This document shows positions 22,529 to 29,454 of a stretch of DNA of 29,454 nt, piece after piece. The stretch spans positions 1 through 29,454 of the forward strand of contig DIFZ01000018.1 of the NCBI GenBank assembly GCA_002419385.1, written 5' to 3'. Origin of the DNA: Geobacter sp. UBA5735 (GTDB lineage: Bacteria; Desulfobacterota; Desulfuromonadia; Geobacterales; Geobacteraceae). A program made the translations under genes and the position numbers. Position 1 is the first letter of the stretch. The number at the start of each line of letters is the position of its first letter. Under the pieces are notes generated by a model. That model did no database searches and was not told where the DNA came from. It was given only the letters and a program-made list of their open reading frames with translations.

Positions 22529-25219
22529 ATGCCCATGACAGTTTTACCAAGCGAACCGATAAAAGCCGGTAAAGGCGGCGAAGGCGGTGTCCCAAAGGAT
22601 ACCGGCCCTACGGAACATGATTTGCAGATAACCAATGCCGATTTTGTGGCTGCGGTGTTCCCTCTCCTGCCTGAAGGCGCGTTTGCGGCGATATGCTCGA
22701 AGAGTGGCGACCCTGGTCTGGGCGGATGGACAGCCAGTCGAGCCGATCAGGTAGCAGTCAATCTCTCTGCTGCGGATAATAATTACATCGGTTGTTCGAG
22801 CTTCTATCCTGGCGACGATGGTTCATTCAAGGCGCGTAAAACCCAGTTTGCCGCCTGCCATTTTTTGATGCTCGACGACTTGGGTACCAAGGTGCCGCTG
22901 GAGCGACTGGCCGGTTTTGAGTTGTCCTGGTTGATCGAGACCAGCCCCGGCAATCATCAGGGCGGGATCAGCCTCGCCGAACCGCTGACCGATGCCGCAG
23001 TGGCCGTACGACTACTCAACGCGTTGATCGGCTCGGGCTTGTGCGATGCGGGCGCGAACGGACCGTTGAGTCGATGGGCGCGACTGCCGGTGGCGATCAA
23101 TGGCAAGCCGAAGTATGCAGATGAAGATGGTGCGCCTTTCCAATGTCATCTGGTCGCATGGCGGCCCGACAAACGCTATACGCCACAAGAGATTGTGGAT
23201 CGCCTGCAATTGGAACTCGCCCCGGCAGGGCGACCAAAAAAAACGGTAAAGCCCTCTGCGGCGTATGGTGATGCCTTGCACAGCAAGGGCAACGACGCCG
23301 ACGATGTGCTGACGCCCAAAGCAGCGGAGAACCCGGTCGTCGCGGCGCTCAAGGCGCGTGGGCTGTACAAGACACCGCTCGGTTCAGGTAAGCACGACAT
23401 GACCTGCCCGTGGGTGCATGAGCATACTGACGGTCTGGATACCGGCGCGGCCTACTTTGAGCCGGACGAGTTCTATGCGTTGGGTGGATTTTGCTGCCAG
23501 CATTCGCACCGAGACAAGTACCACATTCGTGCTTTGCTCGAATACCTTGGAGTGCGCAACGCCGAGGCACGGCATAAGCCGGTGATCCGCGTGGTGGCCG
23601 GTGACCTGCACCGCGTGGTGGATGCGGCAGAGAAAGAACTATCGAATCGTGGGCAGCATTATCAGGCGGGCGGCTTGATCGTCTCTGTCTCCACCGATCC
23701 GACCAGTGGTGATCCGTCCATTGTACCAACCAGCGCACCGGCGCTGACGCGGGAACTGTCGGTCGCGGCGACCTGGGAGAAATACGACGGGCGTGCCAAA
23801 GAGTGGGTGCGCTGTGATCCACCGACGCGGCACGTGGCTATTCTTTACGATTCGCAGAGCTTTCGCTACCTGCTACCACTGGCAGGCGTGGTTCGGCAAC
23901 CTTACTTCCGCGAGTCCGACGGTGAACTCATCACGCAAGCCGGTTACGACAAGACGACGCAGCGTTTTGGCGTGTTCGATGCGCGGCAGTTTGCCATCCC
24001 CTACTCGACACCGGACGCAGCAAGGGAGGCACTGTGCTTGTTGGAAGACTTGCTCACCGAGTTTCACTTCGTTGCGGCCACAGATAAGGCGGCCGCGCTA
24101 TCGGCGATCTTCACCGCTGTGGTGCGCCCGTCGCTGACGTATGCGCCTGGGTTTCACGTCCGTGCGCCAGTGTTCGGCAGCGGCAAGACATATCTCTGCG
24201 AACTGATTGGTGCCTTCGCTGGGCCGGCCGGAAATGCCAAGGTTAGCTATCCCACCACCTCGGAGGAAGCCACCAAGGTGATTTTGTCTTTGCTGCTGAC
24301 CAGCCCGGCCGTAATTGAGTTCGATGACATGGACACCGACTGGATACCACACGGCACCATCAAGCGGATGCTGACATCGGAGCAAATCACCGACCGGATT
24401 TTGGGCGTGAACAAGACGGCGACGGTGAGCACGCGCACCTTGTTTCTGGGGTCGGGTAACAACGTCGGCCCGATACGCGATCTTTTGCGGCGCGTGCTGA
24501 CAATTCACATCGACCCGCGCTGCGCGATACCAGCCACGATGACCTACAAGGGCTCTCCTGTTGATAAGGTGCGCCAGAACCGGGGGAAGTATGTGGTGGC
24601 GGTGCTGACCATCATCCAGGCATGGCGCAAGGCGGGAATGCCTCGCGCTGCGGCGGACAGCATTGTAACCTTCGGCGGCGCGTGGTCTGATTTTTGCCGG
24701 TATCCGTTGATGTGGCTCGGACAGCCTGATCCGGCCACAGCATTGCTGGAGCAGGTTCGCCATGACCCTGACGGCGATGCACTCAGCGGTTTGATGACCG
24801 AATGGCGCGCGGTTTTTGACTCGGCCGCGACGACGGTGCGCAAGGCTGTGGAGACGGCGATTTATCACCAGCCCAATCTGCTCGATGCAATACGCGAACT
24901 CCCGGTGGAAGAACGCGGTGAGATCAATCGCTCGAAGCTGGGTTGGCTGCTGAAAAAGAATGCGAACCGGATTGTCGGTGGCTTCGAGTTTCAGCAAGCT
25001 GAAGCCGATGGACGTACCGCTTGGCGGGTGGTGGCCGTCAAATCACCATCTCCACCCCCTTTAACGCCTTCACCGCCTTTCATACCGCCGGTTGAGAAAA
25101 CTGTCAGCGGCCCGAAAAAAGCGGAAAGCAAACCTGAAAAGATGCTTGGAAGGGCGGACAAATGTCCCTGTTTGGAGGTGGGCAATGAAAAAACGTCATC
25201 CCAATCACCGCCTCGTTAA
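22529..25219 (+). CDS. Primase-helicase replication protein of an integrative element
   Basis: An 896-residue multidomain protein. Residues about 35-235 look like a RepB/archaeo-eukaryotic primase-type domain, with acidic residues in HFLMLDDLGTK near 111-121, SPGNHQGG and the SRWARLPVAINGK segment. Residues about 288-335 have a zinc-finger pattern (CPWVHEH ... CCQHSH) like those in phage D5-type primases. Residues about 520-720 form a P-loop helicase-like ATPase, with GSGKT at 550-554 and Walker B EFDDM with D599 and D600. The last 80 residues include a Pro-rich linker. Such proteins start replication of satellite-like islands. GAGGAGG lies 8-14 bases before the ATG. The 3' end overlaps the next gene by 35 bases. 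Exact family naming needs a profile search. Confidence 0.8.
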   Translation: MPMTVLPSEPIKAGKGGEGGVPKDTGPTEHDLQITNADFVAAVFPLLPEGAFAAICSKSGDPGLGGWTASRADQVAVNLSAADNNYIGCSSFYPGDDGSFKARKTQFAACHFLMLDDLGTKVPLERLAGFELSWLIETSPGNHQGGISLAEPLTDAAVAVRLLNALIGSGLCDAGANGPLSRWARLPVAINGKPKYADEDGAPFQCHLVAWRPDKRYTPQEIVDRLQLELAPAGRPKKTVKPSAAYGDALHSKGNDADDVLTPKAAENPVVAALKARGLYKTPLGSGKHDMTCPWVHEHTDGLDTGAAYFEPDEFYALGGFCCQHSHRDKYHIRALLEYLGVRNAEARHKPVIRVVAGDLHRVVDAAEKELSNRGQHYQAGGLIVSVSTDPTSGDPSIVPTSAPALTRELSVAATWEKYDGRAKEWVRCDPPTRHVAILYDSQSFRYLLPLAGVVRQPYFRESDGELITQAGYDKTTQRFGVFDARQFAIPYSTPDAAREALCLLEDLLTEFHFVAATDKAAALSAIFTAVVRPSLTYAPGFHVRAPVFGSGKTYLCELIGAFAGPAGNAKVSYPTTSEEATKVILSLLLTSPAVIEFDDMDTDWIPHGTIKRMLTSEQITDRILGVNKTATVSTRTLFLGSGNNVGPIRDLLRRVLTIHIDPRCAIPATMTYKGSPVDKVRQNRGKYVVAVLTIIQAWRKAGMPRAAADSIVTFGGAWSDFCRYPLMWLGQPDPATALLEQVRHDPDGDALSGLMTEWRAVFDSAATTVRKAVETAIYHQPNLLDAIRELPVEERGEINRSKLGWLLKKNANRIVGGFEFQQAEADGRTAWRVVAVKSPSPPPLTPSPPFIPPVEKTVSGPKKAESKPEKMLGRADKCPCLEVGNEKTSSQSPPR

Positions 25220-25913
25220 GATCCATCGCAGCTACACGGTAGAAGAAATTGCCGATCTATTCGGCGTTCATAAAAATACCGTGCGCGGATGGGTCAAGGC
25301 CGGGCTTGCCTCCAGCGATGATAAACGCCCCATGCTGATTCTCGGTCATGACCTGGCGGCATTTTTTCAGGCTCGCCGGGTAAAAAACAGGCGGGCCTGC
25401 AAGCCGGGGGAAATCTATTGCGTTCGATGCCGAGCCCCGAAATTTCCTGCGGCTGACATGGCGAAATATTTACCTGTTACCGAGAAGTTTGGCAACCTGA
25501 TAGCGAATTGCCCGGACTGCGGTTTCATTATGAACCGGTGTGTTAGTTTGGCCAAAATCGGGGAGGTATGGGGGAATATGGACATCACGTTTCCGAAAGA
25601 CCTGCAACACATCAGAAATACTCTTGCCCAACTCGGCCAGGATGTCTGTATGAAACCCGAACAGCTCAAAGCGTGGAGTCAGAATCTCGGGTATGAAAAA
25701 GTTTTGACGACGTTTCTGAGCTGTGGCGCGGTTGCGTGCCAGCGCCAGAGGGAAATTATACGCGGCTTGACGACACCGCAACAGGTCGTGCAACCGGATG
25801 CCGTGACAGATTCCACGAAGATGAAATTGACGCTTTGCACATCGAACGGGCGGCAAGGCTGGCAGCGGTCATATTGGAACTATTCCAGGATAAATGAAAG
25901 GACGAATCGATGA
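25185..25913 (+). CDS. HTH/zinc-ribbon protein fused to an inactive tyrosine-integrase tail
   Basis: A 242-residue protein in two parts. Residues 1-141 match a mobile-element helix-turn-helix family: HTH text YTVEEIADLFGVHKNTVRGW at 17-36, LILGHDLAAFFQARR, then a zinc ribbon with CVRC at 79-82 and CPDC at 109-112. From about residue 142 the sequence becomes the C-terminal part of a tyrosine integrase: RNTLAQLGQ, KAWSQNLGYEKVLTTF and LSCGAV. In active relatives I expect NLGHE and SYG; here His is replaced by Y170 and the nucleophile Tyr by C180, so this tail cannot catalyse recombination. ATG 25185 is chosen because GGAGG at 25174-25178 lies 6 bases upstream; the frame also opens earlier inside the primase gene. 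The last 50 residues match nothing I know. The stop overlaps the next start (ATGA at 25910). Confidence 0.78.
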   Translation: MKKRHPNHRLVKIHRSYTVEEIADLFGVHKNTVRGWVKAGLASSDDKRPMLILGHDLAAFFQARRVKNRRACKPGEIYCVRCRAPKFPAADMAKYLPVTEKFGNLIANCPDCGFIMNRCVSLAKIGEVWGNMDITFPKDLQHIRNTLAQLGQDVCMKPEQLKAWSQNLGYEKVLTTFLSCGAVACQRQREIIRGLTTPQQVVQPDAVTDSTKMKLTLCTSNGRQGWQRSYWNYSRINERTNR

Positions 25914-26323
25914 ACGAGAAACGCTTAACACCCAACGAGACCGTCAAGGCACTTTGCATTGAATGCCTGGGCTTGTCTCAATACAACAGATCCGAGATTG
26001 AAAACTGCAAGGGCGATACATGCGTTGGCGGTTGCGCTCTGTTCCCATATCGTTTGGGAAAACGGATTCCAGTTAAAGTTTTCAGAAAGTTTTGCTCGGA
26101 ATGCATGAACAGACAACCAGCATTGATTCCCGAATGCCCAGCGACAAAATGCAAAATCTTTCCGTATCGCATGGGTAAGAATCCGGTGATAAAATGGAGT
26201 CCGTCACCTGAGCGACGCCGGGAAGCAGCGGAGCGAATGAAAAGGGTCCGTCCGCAATGTTGCACACCGGAGCTTGACCCGGATGAAAATTTCTCAGAAG
26301 ATGCTTGTGCGAATGTATCTTGA
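25910..26323 (+). CDS. Cysteine-rich protein with two repeated metal-binding-like units
   Basis: A 137-residue protein. The first unit has CIEC at 16-19, further Cys at 33, 38 and 42, and FPYRLGK at 45-51. The second has CSEC at 62-65, Cys at 76 and 81, and FPYRMGK at 84-90. The shared plan CxxC...C...C...FPYR-x-GK suggests two zinc-binding modules from an internal duplication. I recall related small proteins on phages and mobile elements, without a known function. The C-terminal 45 residues are charged and end with a few more Cys. It starts in an ATGA overlap with the preceding gene, so the two are translationally coupled. Confidence 0.72.
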   Translation: MNEKRLTPNETVKALCIECLGLSQYNRSEIENCKGDTCVGGCALFPYRLGKRIPVKVFRKFCSECMNRQPALIPECPATKCKIFPYRMGKNPVIKWSPSPERRREAAERMKRVRPQCCTPELDPDENFSEDACANVS

Positions 26324-26583
26324 AGCCAAATTCAAACAATCGGTCAAGGGTCCATATCACCGTAAGGGCCGGGTTGAGATCGTTTCAAAAAAGTGCGCAT
26401 TTGCACATATAAATCCCTGCCACCGATTGAGAATGTCAAATCCAAGTTTATCAAGCAGGCCGCCCGCGCAAAGGCGTATCCAAAGCGCAAGTATCCAGCT
26501 TGGTATCCAAGCAGTCCGAAAGGGAGAGTTTTGAGGTGGAATCGGACATGCAGAGCCGTTTCACAAATCGAAGCCGATAAAGT

Positions 26584-26597
26584 GTGCCCATGGGCAC
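26584..26597. repeat. Perfect 14-bp palindrome
   Basis: GTGCCCATGGGCAC is fully symmetric. It lies 20 bases before the first unit of the tandem array and may be a protein-binding site or part of the array structure. Confidence 0.6.
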
Positions 26598-26617
26598 GGT
26601 TCCACTATTATCCAAAC

Positions 26618-26952
26618 TCGAACCAGCCCAACAGCGAAAAGCGGTTCGGGGTCAGCTGGTGCGCAAGCAAGTTCGCACGCAAAACGCGAGCCAGCCCAAT
26701 AGCGACAAGCGTTGGGAGTCAGTTGGTTCGCAAAGAGGTGCGCACGCAAAACTCGAACCAGCCCAATAGCGACAAGCGTTGGGAGTCAGTTGGTTCGGAA
26801 AGAAGTTCGAACGCAAAACGCGAACCAGCTCAGCAGCGAAAAGTGGTTCGGGGTCGGCTGGCCCGCAGAAGTACGCACGCAAAACGCGAGCCAGCCCAAT
26901 AGCGACAAGCGTTGGGAGTCAGTTGGTGCGCAAAGAGGTGCGCACCCAAAAC
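26618..26952. repeat. Five-unit 67-bp tandem array with hairpin potential, two unit types
   Basis: Units span 26618-26685, 26686-26752, 26753-26819, 26820-26885 and 26886-26952 (68, 67, 67, 66 and 67 bases), each ending CAAAAC. Units 2, 3 and 5 (type B) share AATAGCGACAAGCGTTGGGA; units 1 and 4 (type A) carry AGCGAAAAG-Y-GGTTCGGGGTC instead, giving the order A-B-B-A-B. In unit 3 CGAACCA pairs with TGGTTCG and, inside that, CCCAA pairs with TTGGG. In type A, CGAACC pairs with the nearer GGTTCG. In unit 2 the outer stem has a G-T wobble. The role is unknown. Confidence 0.85.
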
Positions 26953-27190
26953 GCGCGTGTATTTCAGAGGAAACGATTGATTGGGGTTGTTGAGACCAGG
27001 GCGGCTGGCTTCGGCTGGCCGTTCGAAAGACCCCGGCTATGGTTTACTTCGATTCGCTGCATCAAAAACAGGCTGCGGCATGAACATGAACTCAGGGCAG
27101 TTTCACACTTATAAGTCCCTGTTTCCTGTCCGAAGAACCCAGACCACCTGTCAAAACCTTGTTGAAAATGTACTCTATTAAATAAAAATC

Positions 27191-27281
27191 GCATAACAAT
27201 GGGTTCAATCTGACTGCGAGAAAGTTGGCGGCGTTGACACGGCAAATTTGGGCAGCGCAGTAGGTTACCCAAACGTTAAAT
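27191..27281 (+). other. Integron attC-like recombination site
   Basis: The 91-base element starts with GCATAAC (27191-27197, like RYYYAAC) and ends with GTTAAAT (27275-27281, an exact GTTRRRY). Its arms pair: TAAC/GTTA, then TGGGT (27200-27204) / ACCCA (27267-27271), AATC (27207-27210) / GGTT (27263-27266), and ACTGCG (27213-27218) / CGCAGT (27256-27261). Two unpaired bases lie on the left arm only, as expected for extrahelical bases of attC. Length and the 22-base distance to the next ATG also fit a cassette junction. A single site was found. Confidence 0.5.
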
Positions 27282-27303
27282 TTATCAAGGAACTCAGCAC
27301 TGT

Positions 27304-28629
27304 ATGTATAACTTACTTGTGACAGCGATGGAGGGGGCTTGGGACAAGAGGTTCTATGAATATGATAAGAGCCGATTCCTTGAGTATACGAACGAAGATA
27401 TCGCGTCCGTTCTTAAAGGACTGAGTGAATCGCAAATCGAGAATCTTAAGAGTTACCCTTGTCTTTTTGCATACGAGGGCGAAGATTCAGATGTGCGAAT
27501 TGGGTATCTAACCTCCATCAAGGAACGTGGTCGTAATATTCTGATTGAATTTGAGTTCCAGCAAGACATTGACCCAATACCATTTGAACGAATTCAACCG
27601 ATAGCACCACTTTTGGATATTCGTGGTTGGGAAATGAACAGGACTCATTGGGCAGTCAAAGACGAGGATTTATTTGCCAGACTGCGATCCAAAGGAGTCC
27701 TCGAGCCAGACCGAGAATCAAGGACAACCAAACAAGAAAGGCCAGCTTCCGCGAAATCGACCGATCCCAAAATTAGCAAAGTACAGGGCTTTATCGGAAA
27801 GGTTCTATCGCTTGAAAAAGAGGAGGGGTATGAAGTTTTCTATCGAGGGCATTCGAACAAGAAAAAATACAAGTTAGAGCCCTCTTTATTTCGAAGGGAC
27901 GAAGATGGCAATTATCTATACAAAGATAACGAACATATCCTTTACAGAGAATTATTGGTTTCAAACTCTGCGGACTTTCAGTCTGATGTGTACACGCTCG
28001 ACAGCCTTGTACGCATGCAGCATTATTCGTTACCAACGAGACTGTTAGACATCACGTCAAACCCCCTTATAGCGCTATATTTCGGGTGCAAGTCTTCACT
28101 TGATGAGGATGGGGAAGTTATTGTCTTCACAATGAAGCGTAATGCGATAAAATACTTCGATTCAGATGTGGCAAGTTGTATTGCCAACTTGGCTCGACTG
28201 CCTCAAACGGGAAAAGATGAAATTCAATTTGATGAAAACGGATTTAACGACCAGCTTCCGATAAAGCGACTACTTCATTTCATTAGAGAAGAGAAGCCGT
28301 TTTTCGAACCAAGAATAATACCTAATGACCTCCGTAAGATAATCTGTGTAAAAGGAAAGCAAAGTAACGACAGGATAACTTCGCAATCTGGCGCGTTCCT
28401 GTTATACGGCATAGATGCAGTGTTCGATGAAAGTGGAACTCCAGATATAGCAGTATCAAGGATTACGATAACCAATAAAAAGTCGATTTTGAAAGAATTG
28501 GATTTTTTGAATATCAACGAGAGCACAGTATTTCCGTATATCGAGAATTCGGCCAAATACGTGGCAGATAAGTTCAAATTTAACAAGCCCATCCAGCCGA
28601 CACTAAAAAGCGGCGCGACTGATGAGTGA
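27304..28629 (+). CDS. FRG-domain protein with N-terminal defence-associated domain
   Basis: A 441-residue protein. Residues about 175-290 form an FRG domain: FYRGHSNKKKYKLEPSLFRR beginning at F179, then MQHYSLPTRLLDITSNP from 238, followed by LIALYFG. The N-terminal domain (about 30-135) has the text VRIGYLTSIKERGRNILIEF and WEMNRTHWAVKDEDLF; I recall this segment at the front of various defence-type proteins. FRG proteins are frequent in defence islands and a few are linked to toxin or abortive-infection roles, but the chemistry is not settled. ATG 27304 is preceded by AAGGA at 27287-27291 with a long 12-base spacer, so the start is not certain. The gene is visibly AT-richer than its neighbours. 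It overlaps the next gene by 8 bases. Confidence 0.85.
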   Translation: MYNLLVTAMEGAWDKRFYEYDKSRFLEYTNEDIASVLKGLSESQIENLKSYPCLFAYEGEDSDVRIGYLTSIKERGRNILIEFEFQQDIDPIPFERIQPIAPLLDIRGWEMNRTHWAVKDEDLFARLRSKGVLEPDRESRTTKQERPASAKSTDPKISKVQGFIGKVLSLEKEEGYEVFYRGHSNKKKYKLEPSLFRRDEDGNYLYKDNEHILYRELLVSNSADFQSDVYTLDSLVRMQHYSLPTRLLDITSNPLIALYFGCKSSLDEDGEVIVFTMKRNAIKYFDSDVASCIANLARLPQTGKDEIQFDENGFNDQLPIKRLLHFIREEKPFFEPRIIPNDLRKIICVKGKQSNDRITSQSGAFLLYGIDAVFDESGTPDIAVSRITITNKKSILKELDFLNINESTVFPYIENSAKYVADKFKFNKPIQPTLKSGATDE

Positions 28630-29434
28630 CGTTGGGCATGACAATATGAAGATAAAGGCAACAGTTGATGGCAAGCCAATAGTCGACGCACGAGACTTGC
28701 CCTTAGACGTATGGTTACAAGTCATGCTTTCTCCATTGGAGTCGCGCAAAGTCTGTCTCTATCCGGATTTCTGCTTTCCGAGCGAGCATCACCGGGAGGC
28801 ATATCTGGCCGACATCGCGAACCGCGACCTGCGAGAGGTGAAGGCCCTTATTAGGACCTTTCTCATTCCGACTGGGGTCTTTGGATACGATGCTGAACAG
28901 ATAGCGCATGCGATACAGCGGGACTCGATGGCAGCGCTCAATATCGAGCGTATCCGTCGCGCAATTCGGGGAGAACCCGTCTGGGAGGGAATCACGTGGA
29001 TTCTTGACCTCTTACACCGCCCCCGAATGGCGATCCAAGTCATCGACGCATATCTGGCTGCCCATTTCTGGTGGATGCCAGACTGGCGTGTTAATGGCTT
29101 GTTCGATGCGATGAGGCTTATACGATCAGCGTACCTCGAACCTCTCCAGCCTCGGGACGAACTCCTTTCTCTGGCTCCACGAGACTTTGAGTTCGTCATC
29201 GCGCTCCTCTTCAAGCACATGGGATTCCAGATAGAACTCACTCCTCAGACGGGCGATGGTGGGTTCGATATTAGACTAAGGAGATGCGACGCCGGGAACT
29301 CGGAGTTATCTGTAGTTGAGTGCAAGCGGTACACAGAGAAGATTCCCGTCAAGGAGATGCGCGCACTGCTCGGGGTTGTCGAGCGTGACCATCTAACGCG
29401 AGGTCTGCTTGTAACGACGTCTGGCTTCACATGA
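28622..29434 (+). CDS. Mrr-like restriction endonuclease, probably 3'-truncated
   Basis: A 270-residue protein. The C-terminal 85 residues form an Mrr_cat (PD-(D/E)xK) nuclease core: FEFVIALLFKHMGFQIELT from 189, GDGGFDI with D216, VVECKRY with E233 and K235, and then LLGVVERDHLTRGLLVTTSGF. The first 185 residues are a distinct domain I cannot name, with DLPLDVWLQVMLSP near the start and a Trp-rich middle. In Mrr relatives the TTSGF motif is normally followed by about 25-40 more residues; here TGA comes right after it. The frame was therefore probably cut by a mutation or recombination event. The start at 28622 overlaps the FRG gene and an alternative ATG lies at 28649. The pair is very likely co-expressed. 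Mrr-type enzymes cut foreign, usually methylated, DNA. Confidence 0.8.
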   Translation: MSDVGHDNMKIKATVDGKPIVDARDLPLDVWLQVMLSPLESRKVCLYPDFCFPSEHHREAYLADIANRDLREVKALIRTFLIPTGVFGYDAEQIAHAIQRDSMAALNIERIRRAIRGEPVWEGITWILDLLHRPRMAIQVIDAYLAAHFWWMPDWRVNGLFDAMRLIRSAYLEPLQPRDELLSLAPRDFEFVIALLFKHMGFQIELTPQTGDGGFDIRLRRCDAGNSELSVVECKRYTEKIPVKEMRALLGVVERDHLTRGLLVTTSGFT

Positions 29435-29454
29435 TGTGGTTTAATTTCAACGGA

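Larger units (their letters stand above)
26324..27303 (+). other. 980-base non-coding stretch holding a repeat array and an attC-like site
   Basis: No supportable gene is present. Several frames stay open here, but the 67-base repeat period is not a multiple of three, so reading frames rotate through the array and the open frames are accidental. Visible structure is a triple GTATCCA (26476, 26491, 26503), a perfect palindrome at 26584-26597, the tandem array 26618-26952, and an attC-like element at 27191-27281. Two short stretches that would encode TYKSL (near 26404 and 27105) flank the array. Confidence 0.65.

Noticed and set aside
24098..24997. 299-codon minus-strand frame opposite the primase-helicase
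   Set aside because: It covers the P-loop region of a clear + strand gene, lacks a ribosome-binding site, and has the Arg/His-rich composition of a shadow frame.
26686..26752. Array units as a series of attC sites (GCCCAAT ... GTTGGGA)
   Set aside because: The end motifs miss the consensus at key positions (AAT for AAC, A for the final pyrimidine) and lie too close together to enclose cassettes.
26393..26902. A 169-residue open frame through the repeat array
   Set aside because: It starts at a GTG without a good ribosome-binding site, and the 67-base period shifts the frame at each unit, so the protein has no regular repeat. All three forward frames are largely open here, which points to low stop density rather than coding.
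26618..26952. CRISPR array
   Set aside because: Units are contiguous 66-68-base repeats with internal variation and no unique spacers, and no cas gene is nearby.
27018..27045. Right attachment site resembling the tRNA-Leu 3' end
   Set aside because: GTTCGA and CCGGC are shared, but the bases between do not align and no continuous match of useful length exists.

Overview
The window looks like a bacterial chromosome running into a defence-rich genomic island. The left edge is ordinary core sequence: the last codons of one gene, a Sua5/YrdC-type tRNA-modification enzyme, and a tRNA-Leu(CAA) with its own promoter and terminator. From the terminator onward everything is accessory, and every gene I call is on the + strand. 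Codon use, base composition and gene families suggest a Gram-negative bacterium, perhaps Desulfobacterota or another proteobacterial lineage. I cannot fix the taxon from sequence alone.

Region 1 (about 0.8-2.7 kb) is the integration module. A P4-type tyrosine integrase lies just downstream of tRNA-Leu, the usual arrangement for an island inserted at a tRNA 3' end. GGGGGTAT repeats that look like integrase arm sites overlap its promoter. The C-terminal remnant of a second, related integrase follows. No copy of the tRNA 3' end was found further right, so the far end of the island is probably outside the window.

Region 2 (2.75-20.1 kb) is a complete BREX type 1 phage-defence operon in canonical order: brxA, brxB, brxC, pglX, pglZ, brxL. 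Three further genes are built in. A Schlafen/AlbA_2-type ATP-binding protein sits between brxC and pglX. A DUF262/DUF1524 (GmrSD/BrxU-like) type IV restriction enzyme overlaps the end of pglX, and a DUF932 phage/plasmid-type protein precedes pglZ. PglX should methylate host DNA, BrxC, PglZ and BrxL supply the ATPase, phosphatase-fold and AAA+ parts, and the BrxU-like enzyme may cover phages with modified bases. Candidate control sites lie before brxA (palindromic tandem repeat) and before pglX (17-bp direct repeat).

Region 3 (20.1-20.8 kb) has no normal-sized gene. It holds two related mini-ORFs, each with a ribosome-binding site and each overlapping the start of a second short ORF.

Region 4 (20.8-26.3 kb) is a mobile-element maintenance module: an uncharacterised protein, an iteron-like pair of dyad repeats, an AlpA-like regulator, a primase-helicase, a helix-turn-helix/zinc-ribbon protein fused to a dead integrase tail, and a cysteine-rich protein made of two repeated halves.

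Region 5 (26.3-29.45 kb) starts with about 1 kb of non-coding DNA. It contains a five-unit 67-bp array of hairpin-forming repeats in two sequence types, then a site resembling an integron attC. Directly after that comes a two-gene unit: an FRG-domain protein overlapping an Mrr-like nuclease whose reading frame ends early. This pair, its attC-like site and the array are the best candidates for something undescribed.
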